From: CAVVXX01 sp052389895
GTDB lineage: Bacteria > Pseudomonadota > Alphaproteobacteria > Micropepsales > Micropepsaceae
Direction: 5' to 3'
Length of the DNA: 64,000 nt
NCBI GenBank assembly: GCA_052389895.1
Contig: JBQTHM010000023.1
Location: 1 to 64,000 of the forward strand
Part shown: in pieces, positions 1-8,186 of the stretch
How the letters are laid out: every line of letters starts with the position of its first letter
How positions within the stretch are numbered: the stretch's first letter is position 1
The notes under the pieces: model-generated
Seen by the model: only the letters and a program-made list of their open reading frames with translations
What the model was told of the DNA's origin: nothing
Database searches by the model: none
Translations under genes and position numbers: made by a program

Positions 1-68
1 TGTGGTTTGGCCTCTTGGTTCTGACGCTGGTCATCGTCGGCTATCGCAGCTTGCGCCGACGCGACTAA
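1..68 (+). CDS. C-terminal end of an unidentified membrane protein (partial)
   Basis: The frame runs from the window edge to a TAA at 66-68 and encodes about 21 residues: a hydrophobic stretch (WFGLLVLTLVIVGY) followed by a basic tail (RSLRRRD). This is the usual look of a last transmembrane helix with a positively charged cytoplasmic end. The gene body lies outside the window, so no family can be named. An intrinsic terminator follows directly, which supports this being the true 3' end. Confidence 0.55.
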   Translation, partial: WFGLLVLTLVIVGYRSLRRRD

Positions 69-71
69 ATC

Positions 72-105
72 AACCTCTGCTGAAAAACTAGCCAGAGGTT
101 TTTTA
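72..105 (+). terminator. Rho-independent terminator after the partial membrane protein gene
   Basis: A stem AACCTCT/AGAGGTT with an additional GCT/AGC pairing inside is followed immediately by TTTTTATTT on the plus strand. It starts 4 bases after the stop codon of the upstream partial gene. It may also serve the convergent rpoD transcript, but the U-tract on that strand is weak. Confidence 0.75.
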
Positions 106-106
106 T

Positions 107-2461
107 TTAAGGCATATCCTCAAAACCTTCCAGTGCCCGGGCGTGGCGATGATCACGAATTTTTTCCAAAGCCTTAGCCTCAATCTGACGAATACGTTCA
201 CGCGTTACGGAGAATTGTTGTCCCACTTCTTCGAGCGTATGGTCGGTGTTCATGCCGATACCAAAACGCATGCGCAGCACGCGCTCTTCGCGCGGCGTCA
301 GCGTGGCGAGAACCCGCGTGGTGGTTTCGCGCAAATTGGCCTGGATGGCGGCGTCGATGGGCAGCACCGCGTTCTTGTCCTCGATGAAATCGCCGAGGTG
401 CGAATCTTCCTCGTCGCCGATGGGCGTCTCGAGGGAAATCGGCTCCTTGGCGATCTTCATCACCTTGCGCACTTTTTCGAGCGGCATGGCGAGGCGCTCG
501 GCCAGTTCTTCCGGCGTCGCTTCGCGGCCGATCTCGTGCAGCATCTGGCGCGAGGTGCGCACCAGCTTGTTGATGGTCTCGATCATGTGCACGGGGATGC
601 GGATGGTGCGCGCCTGATCGGCGATGGAGCGCGTGATCGCCTGCCTGATCCACCACGTGGCGTAGGTCGAGAATTTGTAGCCGCGGCGGTACTCGAATTT
701 GTCCACTGCCTTCATCAGGCCGATATTGCCTTCCTGGATGAGATCGAGGAATTGCAGGCCGCGGTTGGTGTATTTCTTGGCAATCGAAATCACCAGGCGC
801 AGATTCGCCTCGATCATTTCCTTCTTGGCCTGGCGGCTCTCGCGCTCGCCCTTCTGCACCGTCTGCACGATGGTGCGGAATTCGGTGATCTCCTGGCGCG
901 TTTCCTGCGCCAGCATCTGGATTTCTTCGCGGATCTCGCGGATCCTTTCGCGCTCTTCGGCCACGAATTCGCGCCAGCCCGTGCCAGTGAGCCGGCCCAC
1001 GCGGCGCGCCCAGTTGGGATCGAGCTCGTTGCCGAAATACTGCCTGAGGAAATCGAGCCGCTCGACGCCGTGGGCTTCCGCCAGGCGCAGCAGCTTTCCT
1101 TCCAGCGAAAGGAGGCGCCGGTTGATGCCGTACATCTGGTCGACGAGGGCCTCGATGCGGTTGTTGTTGAGCTTGAGGCTCTTGACGAGGTCCACCGTTT
1201 CCATGCGCAGCTTCTTGAAGCGACGCTCCTGGCCGCTCGACAGCTCGTCGGACGAAAGGGCTGCTTCCACCTGCGCGTCCTGAAGCTTGCCAAGCCGCTT
1301 ATAGAGCGCGGCGATCTGATCGAGGGTGGCCAGCACCTGCGGCTTTAGCGCCGCTTCCATCGCCGAGAGCGAGAGCGCGCTTTCGTCGTCGAAATCTTCC
1401 TCGCCGGGAACGGCCCCTCCCGTGCCCGCCTCTACGGCTTCCGCCTGTTGTTCCTCGCCTTCGGGCGTGGGCACCGCAGGTTTGGCAACGGGGCGCATTA
1501 TCACGGCTGCCGCCGCCATCGCGCCGCCTCCCGCAACGGCCACAGCCGTGGCTGTGGCCACGCGCATCGGCGGGCCCAGCTGCGGCTGCGGCATGGCGCC
1601 GGGCGCGCCCGGCGCGCCCGCAATTGGCATTCCCGCCGGCATTTGCATGCCGCCGTCGGCGCCCGGCGCGCCGCCATACATGGCTTCGAGGTCGATGATA
1701 TCGCGGAGGAGGACTTTTCCTTCCATCAGCTCGTCACGCCACACGGTGAGCGCCTCGAAGGTGAGCGGGCTTTCGCACAGCGCGCCGATCATCAGCTCGC
1801 GCCCTGCCTCGATGCGCTTGGCAATGGCGATCTCGCCTTCGCGCGAAAGCAGCTCGACGGAGCCCATCTCGCGCAGATACATGCGCACGGGGTCGTCGGT
1901 GCGGTCGTAGGTCTCTTCCTTCTGTGTCTCGGCGGCGACTTCGCGCCCCTCGATCTTGGCGGGAAGATTGTCGCCCTCGCCTTCGTCCTGCTCTTCGGAT
2001 TCGATGACGTTGATGCCCATTTCGTTGAGCATCGCCATGGTGTCCTCGATCTGCTCCGAAGACACTTTGTCCGAGGGAAGCACCTTGTTCAGTTCGTCGT
2101 AGGTGACGTAGCCGCGCGCCTTGGCCTTGGTGATCATCTTGCGAACGGCGACGTCCGACATGTCGAGAAGGGGCGAATCGCCCTCTTCCTTGGCCCCGGG
2201 AAGCGCGAGGCCTTCGAGCGCCTTCTTGTCGAGCGGCTTTACGCCCTTGGGCCGCGCGAGTGCGGCCAGCGCCTTCAGCCGCTCGCGCTCATAGCGCGCG
2301 AGTTCGGCCGCGGTAAGCGGCCGCGATTTCGGCTGCGCCTTGCGGGCGGCCGATTTCGCAGCCGCGGTTTTCGCCGGCAACTTCGGCTTCGTCTTGAATA
2401 GCGGCTTAGGCGGCGCCTTTCGGGCGGCCTTCGCTTTGGTCCTCGCACTCGTCTTCTTCAC
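107..2461 (-). CDS. rpoD: RNA polymerase primary sigma factor RpoD (sigma-70)
   Basis: Main sigma factor, which directs RNA polymerase to housekeeping promoters. Visible parts of the 784 residues: a Lys/Ala/Pro-rich N-terminus (1-45), region 1.1 (about 98-155), region 1.2 (about 189-220), region 2 with the core-binding and -10 recognition helices (about 545-615, including EANLRLVISIAKKY and YATWWIRQAI), region 3 (about 620-700), and region 4 with the -35 helix-turn-helix (about 715-775, LEEVGQQFSVTRERIRQIEAKA). It is roughly 100 residues longer than most alphaproteobacterial RpoD proteins. The excess is a Gly/Ala/Pro/Met-rich insertion at about 262-350 in the non-conserved region. It lies 13 bases downstream of dnaG, as in the classical macromolecular synthesis operon. 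Confidence 0.97.
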   Translation of the reverse strand: MKKTSARTKAKAARKAPPKPLFKTKPKLPAKTAAAKSAARKAQPKSRPLTAAELARYERERLKALAALARPKGVKPLDKKALEGLALPGAKEEGDSPLLDMSDVAVRKMITKAKARGYVTYDELNKVLPSDKVSSEQIEDTMAMLNEMGINVIESEEQDEGEGDNLPAKIEGREVAAETQKEETYDRTDDPVRMYLREMGSVELLSREGEIAIAKRIEAGRELMIGALCESPLTFEALTVWRDELMEGKVLLRDIIDLEAMYGGAPGADGGMQMPAGMPIAGAPGAPGAMPQPQLGPPMRVATATAVAVAGGGAMAAAAVIMRPVAKPAVPTPEGEEQQAEAVEAGTGGAVPGEEDFDDESALSLSAMEAALKPQVLATLDQIAALYKRLGKLQDAQVEAALSSDELSSGQERRFKKLRMETVDLVKSLKLNNNRIEALVDQMYGINRRLLSLEGKLLRLAEAHGVERLDFLRQYFGNELDPNWARRVGRLTGTGWREFVAEERERIREIREEIQMLAQETRQEITEFRTIVQTVQKGERESRQAKKEMIEANLRLVISIAKKYTNRGLQFLDLIQEGNIGLMKAVDKFEYRRGYKFSTYATWWIRQAITRSIADQARTIRIPVHMIETINKLVRTSRQMLHEIGREATPEELAERLAMPLEKVRKVMKIAKEPISLETPIGDEEDSHLGDFIEDKNAVLPIDAAIQANLRETTTRVLATLTPREERVLRMRFGIGMNTDHTLEEVGQQFSVTRERIRQIEAKALEKIRDHRHARALEGFEDMP

Positions 2462-2474
2462 GTTACCTTGTGTC

Positions 2475-4373
2475 TCACAGTTCCGGGCGCGCGTTTGCCC
2501 TGAGCAAATCGTTCAGCCTTTGCAGTTCCTCCCAGTCGCTCTCGGCGCCATCCTCCAGATAACGCTTGAGTGCCTCGTCGCGTTGAAGCTTGAGGTCGCC
2601 CTGTTCCGGCAATTCGGGATCGCGAAGTTGCGCGATGGCGCGCGCCGCCCGGCCGTCAAGCGCATTCTCGTCCCCCCCTGCAAGCGCCGTACGCACGATT
2701 GATTGCGCCTTGAGCCGGCCGGCAAGCTCGCCAAATCCCTGCTTCAATAGATGGTTTTCGACGGCCGCTTTTTCAAGCCGGCTCTGGGAAGCCGCGAGGT
2801 TTAAGAGTTCGTGGCGGAGCCTGTCAAGCTCTTGATCGAAAAAGCGGAATTTCGCCAGAGACTCGGCGTGCCGGGCGACCAGTTCCGGCGTCCACAGGAG
2901 CAGACCCAAAAGTTCCCGCTCCTTGGCCTGCCGGGCGGCCGTGGAGGCGTTGACGGCATGGGCGCTGCGCCGGACGGCTTCCGTAACCGTGATTTGGACC
3001 GCGTGGAGGCGCGTCTGGAATCTGTAGACAGGCGGCTCGATATTCGCGCCCCGTCCTGCCCTCGGTGCTTTGCCGCGTGAAACCGGTCGCTGCTTGAAAG
3101 CGCGAAACACGCGCTCGTCGAACTCGCGGCGGTAGTAGTCGGCTATTTTTGCATTCCGGATTTCGCGTGTCGTCCGCTCGAGTGCGGCCTCCAGGCCTGC
3201 ACGCCTTTCGGGCGTGGAAAAATCGCGCCCCTCGGTTTCGCCTGCCCACAAGACATCAGCGAGCGAGCGCGCCTTTTCGATCAGGGTGCGCATGAGCCCC
3301 GCCCCCTGGCTGCGAAGGAAGGAATCGGGATCCTGCCCCGCCGGGAGAAACACAAAGCGCAGCGACTGGCCGGGCTCCAGCATCGGCAGGGCGAGCCGCG
3401 CCGCGCGGGCGGCCGCGCGTGCGCCGGCCTCGTCGCCATCGAAGCAGAGCACCGGTTCGAGAGCGAGCGTCCAGAGAACGGCGAGCTGGTTTTCAGTGAG
3501 TGCGGTGCCAAGCGGCGCCACCGCGCCTTCGAAACCGCTGCGCACCAGCGCGATCACATCCATATAGCCTTCGGCGAGAATGAGCGGCGCGCCCTTCGCA
3601 ACAGCTTCGCGTGCGAATTTCAGATTGTAGAGAAGATGGCCCTTGGAGAAGAGCGGGGTCTCCCCTGTGTTGATGTATTTGGGCTTGGCGTCGGGCGAGA
3701 GCGCGCGCCCACCGAAGGCCACCACGCGCCCACGCGCGTCCGTGATCGGAAACATCACGCGGTTAAAAAAGAAATCGCGCGCGGGCTTGCCCTCCTCGCC
3801 GGGTTCATTGGTTTTTTGGCGCACGAGGCCCGCCTCGATCATGTCCTCGATAGAAATTCTTCTTGCGGCGAGATGGTCTTTCAGTTGCGTGTGCGCATCG
3901 GGTGCATAGCCGAGGCGAAACCGCCTGGCCACCGCATCGTCCAGCCCGCGCGATTTTAGATAGGTGCGGGCGCCTTCGCCGGCGCGGCCCCGCAATTGCT
4001 CCTCGTAAAAGGCGGCGGCAAGTTCAATGATTTCGAAAAGGGACTTCTTCTTTTGTTCGCGGGCTTCATCTTCCGGCGTCCATTTTGGCAGTTCGACGCC
4101 GGCCTCGTGCGCCAGGCGCCGTACGGCCTCGGGAAAGGACAGCCCTTCGGTCTCCTGCAGCCATTTGAAGGCGTCGCCGCCCGCGCCGCAACCGAAGCAG
4201 TGGTAGGTGCGCCGCTCGTTGTCGACCTTGAAGGAGGGCGTCTTTTCCTTATGGAACGGGCACAAGCCCCAGAAGACGCGGCCCTTGCGCGTGAGCTTCA
4301 CCCGACGCCCTACCAACTGCACAACATCCGTCCGCCGCAGTATTTCGGCCAGAAGTCCTTCGCCATATCGCAT
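2475..4373 (-). CDS. dnaG: DNA primase DnaG
   Basis: Synthesises RNA primers at the replication fork, working with the DnaB helicase. The N-terminal CHC2 zinc finger has C38, H41, C59 and C62 (CPFH...CFGC), matching the spacing in E. coli DnaG. Next come the RNA-polymerase/TOPRIM core (ILAEGYMDVIAL; LCFDGDEAGARAA) and a C-terminal helicase-interaction region. The frame is open to 4430, but the ATG at 4373 (MRYGEGLLAEIL) aligns with the usual DnaG start and gives 632 residues. It lies between yqeY and rpoD and is probably co-transcribed with them. Confidence 0.95.
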   Translation of the reverse strand: MRYGEGLLAEILRRTDVVQLVGRRVKLTRKGRVFWGLCPFHKEKTPSFKVDNERRTYHCFGCGAGGDAFKWLQETEGLSFPEAVRRLAHEAGVELPKWTPEDEAREQKKKSLFEIIELAAAFYEEQLRGRAGEGARTYLKSRGLDDAVARRFRLGYAPDAHTQLKDHLAARRISIEDMIEAGLVRQKTNEPGEEGKPARDFFFNRVMFPITDARGRVVAFGGRALSPDAKPKYINTGETPLFSKGHLLYNLKFAREAVAKGAPLILAEGYMDVIALVRSGFEGAVAPLGTALTENQLAVLWTLALEPVLCFDGDEAGARAAARAARLALPMLEPGQSLRFVFLPAGQDPDSFLRSQGAGLMRTLIEKARSLADVLWAGETEGRDFSTPERRAGLEAALERTTREIRNAKIADYYRREFDERVFRAFKQRPVSRGKAPRAGRGANIEPPVYRFQTRLHAVQITVTEAVRRSAHAVNASTAARQAKERELLGLLLWTPELVARHAESLAKFRFFDQELDRLRHELLNLAASQSRLEKAAVENHLLKQGFGELAGRLKAQSIVRTALAGGDENALDGRAARAIAQLRDPELPEQGDLKLQRDEALKRYLEDGAESDWEELQRLNDLLRANARPEL

Positions 4374-4475
4374 GAGGCGAGTGTATGCGGGGGCAAAGGT
4401 GATTCGCGCGCCTTTTTCAACAATCCCCACATTCCGAATTGGCCGGGATTCCGGCCCGCCTGGTTGGCCCGGCGA

Positions 4476-4940
4476 TTATTTCGCCGTGAGCTGTTCCTTG
4501 ACCAGCGCACTGGCCTTGGCGAAGTCCATCTGGCCGGCGAAGCGCTCTTTTAGAGCCGCCATCACGCGACCCATGTCCTTCATGGAAGCCGCGCCAAGCT
4601 CGGCCACAACTTTCGCCACGGCCGCATTCGCTTCCGTTTCGCTCATCTGCCGGGGCAGGTATTCGCGGATGATGCCGATTTCCTCGCGCTCGGCCGCGGC
4701 GAGCTCGGGCCGCCCGCCCTGGTCGTAGGACGCAGCCGATTCCTCGCGCTGCCTGATCATTTTGGCGAGAAGGGACCGGATTTCCGCCTCGCTTGCGCCT
4801 GCGGTGTCCGCACCATCGCGCTTGGCGATATCGAGCTCCTTGAGCGAGGCCAGCACAAGACGAAGCGTGGACACGCGCCTCGCGTGTTTCGCCTTCATCG
4901 CCACTTTCAAATGTTCGCCGAATTGCTCGCGCAAGCTCAT
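4476..4940 (-). CDS. yqeY: GatB/YqeY domain protein
   Basis: Family member of 154 residues, the usual length. Its helical tail resembles the tRNA-binding C-terminal domain of GatB, the subunit of the amidotransferase that makes Gln-tRNA and Asn-tRNA. Typical sequence is present: MSLREQFGEHLKVAMKAK at the start, then IIREYLPRQMSE and MKDMGRVMAALKERFAG. The molecular role of free-standing YqeY is not settled. It is often found upstream of dnaG/rpoD, as here. The gap to dnaG is 102 bases, so dnaG could also have its own promoter. Confidence 0.9.
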   Translation of the reverse strand: MSLREQFGEHLKVAMKAKHARRVSTLRLVLASLKELDIAKRDGADTAGASEAEIRSLLAKMIRQREESAASYDQGGRPELAAAEREEIGIIREYLPRQMSETEANAAVAKVVAELGAASMKDMGRVMAALKERFAGQMDFAKASALVKEQLTAK

Positions 4941-5058
4941 GGATGCTCTCCGTTATGGATCACTTACTTAGTGTCGCCCGGATTTGGGTCAAGACCGAAC
5001 CTTGACCCCTGCCGACCCCCTCCCTATGTTCCGGCGATTCCTCACTTCGAGCTCGGCC

Positions 5059-6252
5059 ATGAGCGAGGCATTCGCGAAAATCGCCCCGGACCACGGGGCG
5101 GAGCCGTTGCGCGCGCGCGGCGTTACGGGCGTTCTCGTGCTGGCCGACGGAACCGTTTTCGAGGGCCAGGGGTTCGGCGCGATCGCGCAAGCGGTCGGCG
5201 AAGTCTGCTTCAACACCGCGATGACCGGCTATCAGGAAATTCTCACCGACCCGTCCTATGCCGCACAGATCGTAGCCTTCACCTTTCCCCATATCGGCAT
5301 TGTCGGCACCAATAGCGAGGACATAGAAAGTATGACCCCCGTGGTGCGGGCACTCGTCGTGCGCGCGGAAAACGGCGTTCCTTCCAATTATCGTGCGCTG
5401 GACAGCCTCGACCGCTGGCTCAAGCGCCACAACATTCCAGGCGTCTCCGGCGTGGATACGCGCGCGCTGACGGCGCGCATCCGCGAGCTCGGCATGCCGC
5501 ACGGCGTGGTGGCGCATGATCCCAAGGGCGAATTCGATGTGGCCGCGCTCAGCGCAGAGGCAAAGAAGTTTCCTGGGCTGGAAGGACTCGATCTCGCGAA
5601 AGAGGTGAGCTGCCGGCAGAGCTTTACTTGGGACGAGACGCCTTGGCTATGGAACCGCGGTTACGGCAAGCAGACCAGTCCGACATGGCGCGCGGTGGTG
5701 ATCGACTACGGCGTGAAGCGGAACATTCTGCGCCAGCTGTCAGGCGCGGGCGCGGCAATCACGGTCTTGCCCGCGCAGTCCAGTGCCGAAGACGTGCTCA
5801 GGCACAAACCCGACGGCGTGCTGCTCTCCAACGGTCCCGGCGATCCGGCGGCGACCGGCGAATATGCGATCCCGACAATTCGAGCGCTCATGGAAAAGCG
5901 CGTGCCGCTTTTCGGCATTTGCCTTGGCCACCAGATTCTGGGCCTCGCGCTCGGGGGCCGCACGCGGAAAATGGCGCAGGGTCACCATGGCGCCAATCAT
6001 CCCGTAAAGGACCTGGAGACCGGCAAGGTTGAAATCGTGTCCATGAATCATGGCTTCACAGTGGACCGCGAGACGTTGCCCAAGGGCGTCAAGGAAACAC
6101 ACATCTCGCTCTTCGACGGCAGCAATTGCGGATTGCGCGTGGAAGGCGCGCCCGTCTTCGGCGTGCAATATCATCCCGAGGCTTCGCCCGGACCCATGGA
6201 TTCGCATTACCTGTTTGACCGTTTTGCCAAGTCGGTTAAGACTCGATCGTAA
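5059..6252 (+). CDS. carA: Carbamoyl-phosphate synthase small (glutaminase) subunit CarA
   Basis: Hydrolyses glutamine and passes ammonia to CarB for carbamoyl phosphate synthesis (pyrimidine and arginine pathways). The N-terminal CPSase small domain begins VLVLADGTVFEGQGFGA. The C-terminal class I glutamine amidotransferase domain has the nucleophile Cys288 in GICLGHQ and the His/Glu pair in QYHPE. The frame is open from 4984. I prefer the ATG at 5059 (MSEAFAKIAPDHG, 397 residues), but no strong ribosome binding site decides between it and the ATG at 5026. The gene is divergent from yqeY. carB does not follow and is not in this window. Confidence 0.95.
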   Translation: MSEAFAKIAPDHGAEPLRARGVTGVLVLADGTVFEGQGFGAIAQAVGEVCFNTAMTGYQEILTDPSYAAQIVAFTFPHIGIVGTNSEDIESMTPVVRALVVRAENGVPSNYRALDSLDRWLKRHNIPGVSGVDTRALTARIRELGMPHGVVAHDPKGEFDVAALSAEAKKFPGLEGLDLAKEVSCRQSFTWDETPWLWNRGYGKQTSPTWRAVVIDYGVKRNILRQLSGAGAAITVLPAQSSAEDVLRHKPDGVLLSNGPGDPAATGEYAIPTIRALMEKRVPLFGICLGHQILGLALGGRTRKMAQGHHGANHPVKDLETGKVEIVSMNHGFTVDRETLPKGVKETHISLFDGSNCGLRVEGAPVFGVQYHPEASPGPMDSHYLFDRFAKSVKTRS

Positions 6253-6255
6253 ATT

Positions 6256-6666
6256 TCAACGCAAGTGCTTTCGCACCACGAGTTTGAGTCCGGACCAGAT
6301 ATCGGTCACGGCGCAGACTTTCACGTCCACCAGATCGGTTTTGAGCGCGTGCGCGCGCACCACGTCTTCCCTCACATCGGTGGGAATGCCAGCGGATTTC
6401 TTGTACCAGCTCACCCAGATGGCGCCGTCCGCCTTAATCGCCTTGCGCGCCCGGGGCAGATCCCTTCCGAGCTCGGCCGTGGATTTCACGAACAGATGCA
6501 CCACGTCCGCGCCGCCGGAGGGCGTTTTCGCCGCGAACGACACCTTTGGCGGCAATGGAGCCAGCCAAGACTTGTATTCGCGCGGCGCGTTCAGCGGAAT
6601 GACAACTGCGCCCGGTTTGATGCCGAGCTTTTTCGCCAGTGGCGTTCCGGAGTACCCCGCGCGCAT
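6256..6666 (-). CDS. DUF3052 family protein
   Basis: A 136-residue cytoplasmic protein beginning MRAGYSGTPLAKKLGIK. It also contains VVHLFVKSTAEL and GAIWVSWYKKSAG, the pattern of DUF3052 proteins, whose function is unknown. It is convergent with carA, with only 3 bases between the stops. It lies 21 bases downstream of the DUF4893 gene on the same strand and is probably co-transcribed with it. No catalytic motif is evident. Confidence 0.8.
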   Translation of the reverse strand: MRAGYSGTPLAKKLGIKPGAVVIPLNAPREYKSWLAPLPPKVSFAAKTPSGGADVVHLFVKSTAELGRDLPRARKAIKADGAIWVSWYKKSAGIPTDVREDVVRAHALKTDLVDVKVCAVTDIWSGLKLVVRKHLR

Positions 6667-6687
6667 GCGGGGCCCACGCTAGCGGCA

Positions 6688-7278
6688 CTAGCGCCTTAAT
6701 TCCATCACGTCGAACCTGGACTCGTAGAAGGGATAGGGAAATTCGATGCGCAACCGGTTTGGCCCGATCCGCGTGAGCACGCCCACCGAATCCTGATGCG
6801 TCGTGGGCGCCCCCGCACCGCGATTGCCGCCAGAATAGGGCCTGGGCCTATCGTTGCCCACCGCCATCGAGCTGAGCAACAGCCAACGGCCGTCGTACTC
6901 GTCCAAGTAACCGTACAGCCGCTGCGTGCCGGTGCGTTTCTCAAAATACAGCCCGTTGCGCGTGTCGCGGATGCGGCAATTGAACCAGTCATAGACCATG
7001 GCCGGCGCCATGCCGCCCAGCTTGATTGTGCGGCAGCGCCAGTTGCCCTTGAGCGAGGCGGCGCCCACATCCCCGCCCTCAGGTTCCATAACGGAACGGA
7101 TGGCGGCGAGCTCCGCCTGCGAGGCGCCCGCCTCTGCTGCCGCCATGCCTTTGGCGCGCGCTTCCGAAAGATGCGCCAGCCGGTCGCGGTCGAAATCGGA
7201 AATTTCGTCTTCCCACGACTGCGCCAGCGCAGGCGTGGCAAAGGCGAGTGCAATCATGACCGTGCGAACAGCGCGCAT
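6688..7278 (-). CDS. DUF4893 exported protein
   Basis: 196 residues when started at 7278, which gives a clean signal peptide (MRAVRTVMIALAFATPALAQ) with cleavage after ALA. The mature part matches DUF4893 proteins of Alphaproteobacteria: a DRDRLAHLSEARAKGMAAA helix near the N-terminus, then GNWRCRTIKLGG and a beta-rich C-terminal half. A longer frame to 7338 exists, but it would put 20 charged residues before the signal peptide. It lies 71 bases downstream of fabI on the same strand. The function is unknown; a periplasmic location is inferred. Confidence 0.8.
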   Translation of the reverse strand: MRAVRTVMIALAFATPALAQSWEDEISDFDRDRLAHLSEARAKGMAAAEAGASQAELAAIRSVMEPEGGDVGAASLKGNWRCRTIKLGGMAPAMVYDWFNCRIRDTRNGLYFEKRTGTQRLYGYLDEYDGRWLLLSSMAVGNDRPRPYSGGNRGAGAPTTHQDSVGVLTRIGPNRLRIEFPYPFYESRFDVMELRR

Positions 7279-7349
7279 ACTTGTCCCGTTTTTGGACAAT
7301 TCGGGTTCCACCCTTATTTGTCGCAAGATGCGGACCACCGCGGCGCCGC

Positions 7350-8186
7350 TTAGTCGTCGCTGCTGCCGTTGGTCGGAGCGACCCAGCCTCTCAGGTCGGT
7401 CGTGGGCGGCATACCGACCACGTTGTAGCCCGCGTCAACGAAATGCACTTCGCCTGTGACGCCCGCCGAAAGATCGCTCAGGAGATAAAGAGCGGCACCA
7501 CCGATGTTGTCGAGTTCTATGTTTTTCTTGAGCGGGCTGTGCGCCTTGTTCCACTTGAACACGAGCCGCGCATCGCCCACGGCCGAACCCGCCAAAGTGC
7601 GCATCGGCCCCGCCGAGATCGCGTTTACGCGGATGGCGTTCCTTCCCAGGTCGGCGGCAAGGTAGCGCACACTTGCTTCGAGCGCGGCCTTGGCCACCCC
7701 CATGACGTTGTAATTGGGCATGACCCGGGAGGCGCCGAGATAAGTCAGCGTGAGGAGCGCGCCGCCATTCGGCATCGCCTCGGACGCGCGGCGAGCCACT
7801 GCCGTAAAGGAATAGCAAGACACGCTGAGCGTTCTGACGAAATTGGCTCGACTTGTTTCAACATAACGTCCTTTGAGTTCGTTCTTGTCGGAATAGGCGA
7901 TTGCGTGCACGACAAAATCGAGGCTCTTCCATTCCCGCTTCAGAGCCGCAAAGACCTGATCGATTTCCGCGTCCTTTTCCACATCGCAAGGGAGCACGAC
8001 GCCTGAACCGATGCCGGCGGCGAGCGGCTTCACGCGCCTGGCCTGCGCCTCGCCCTGAAAGGTAAAGGCGAGCTCCGCGCCGTGCGCGGCCAGCATGCGT
8101 GCAATTCCCCAGGCGATGGAATGATCGTTCGCAACCCCCATGACGAGGCCGCGCTTGCCCTTCATCAAGGGCGTTTCAGGCGGCAT
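7350..8186 (-). CDS. fabI: Enoyl-[acyl-carrier-protein] reductase (NADH) FabI
   Basis: Catalyses the last reduction of each fatty acid elongation cycle. Short-chain dehydrogenase fold with an N-terminal nucleotide-binding segment (KGKRGLVMGVANDHSIAWGIA) and the FabI active-site arrangement YNVMGVAK (Tyr-x6-Lys). The start at 8186 (MPPETPLMKGKRG) gives the usual leader length and overlaps the fabB stop by 11 bases. An ATG at 8165 is the alternative. It is the last gene of a fabA-fabB-fabI operon. Confidence 0.95.
   Translation of the reverse strand: MPPETPLMKGKRGLVMGVANDHSIAWGIARMLAAHGAELAFTFQGEAQARRVKPLAAGIGSGVVLPCDVEKDAEIDQVFAALKREWKSLDFVVHAIAYSDKNELKGRYVETSRANFVRTLSVSCYSFTAVARRASEAMPNGGALLTLTYLGASRVMPNYNVMGVAKAALEASVRYLAADLGRNAIRVNAISAGPMRTLAGSAVGDARLVFKWNKAHSPLKKNIELDNIGGAALYLLSDLSAGVTGEVHFVDAGYNVVGMPPTTDLRGWVAPTNGSSDD

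Noticed and set aside
143..1348. 401-residue plus-strand frame opposite rpoD
   Set aside because: Antisense of the conserved sigma-factor regions, with no ribosome binding site or domain; a composition artefact.
4984..5058. N-terminal extension of carA
   Set aside because: The additional residues have no family similarity. The ATG at 5059 gives a normal-length CarA, though the ATG at 5026 remains possible.
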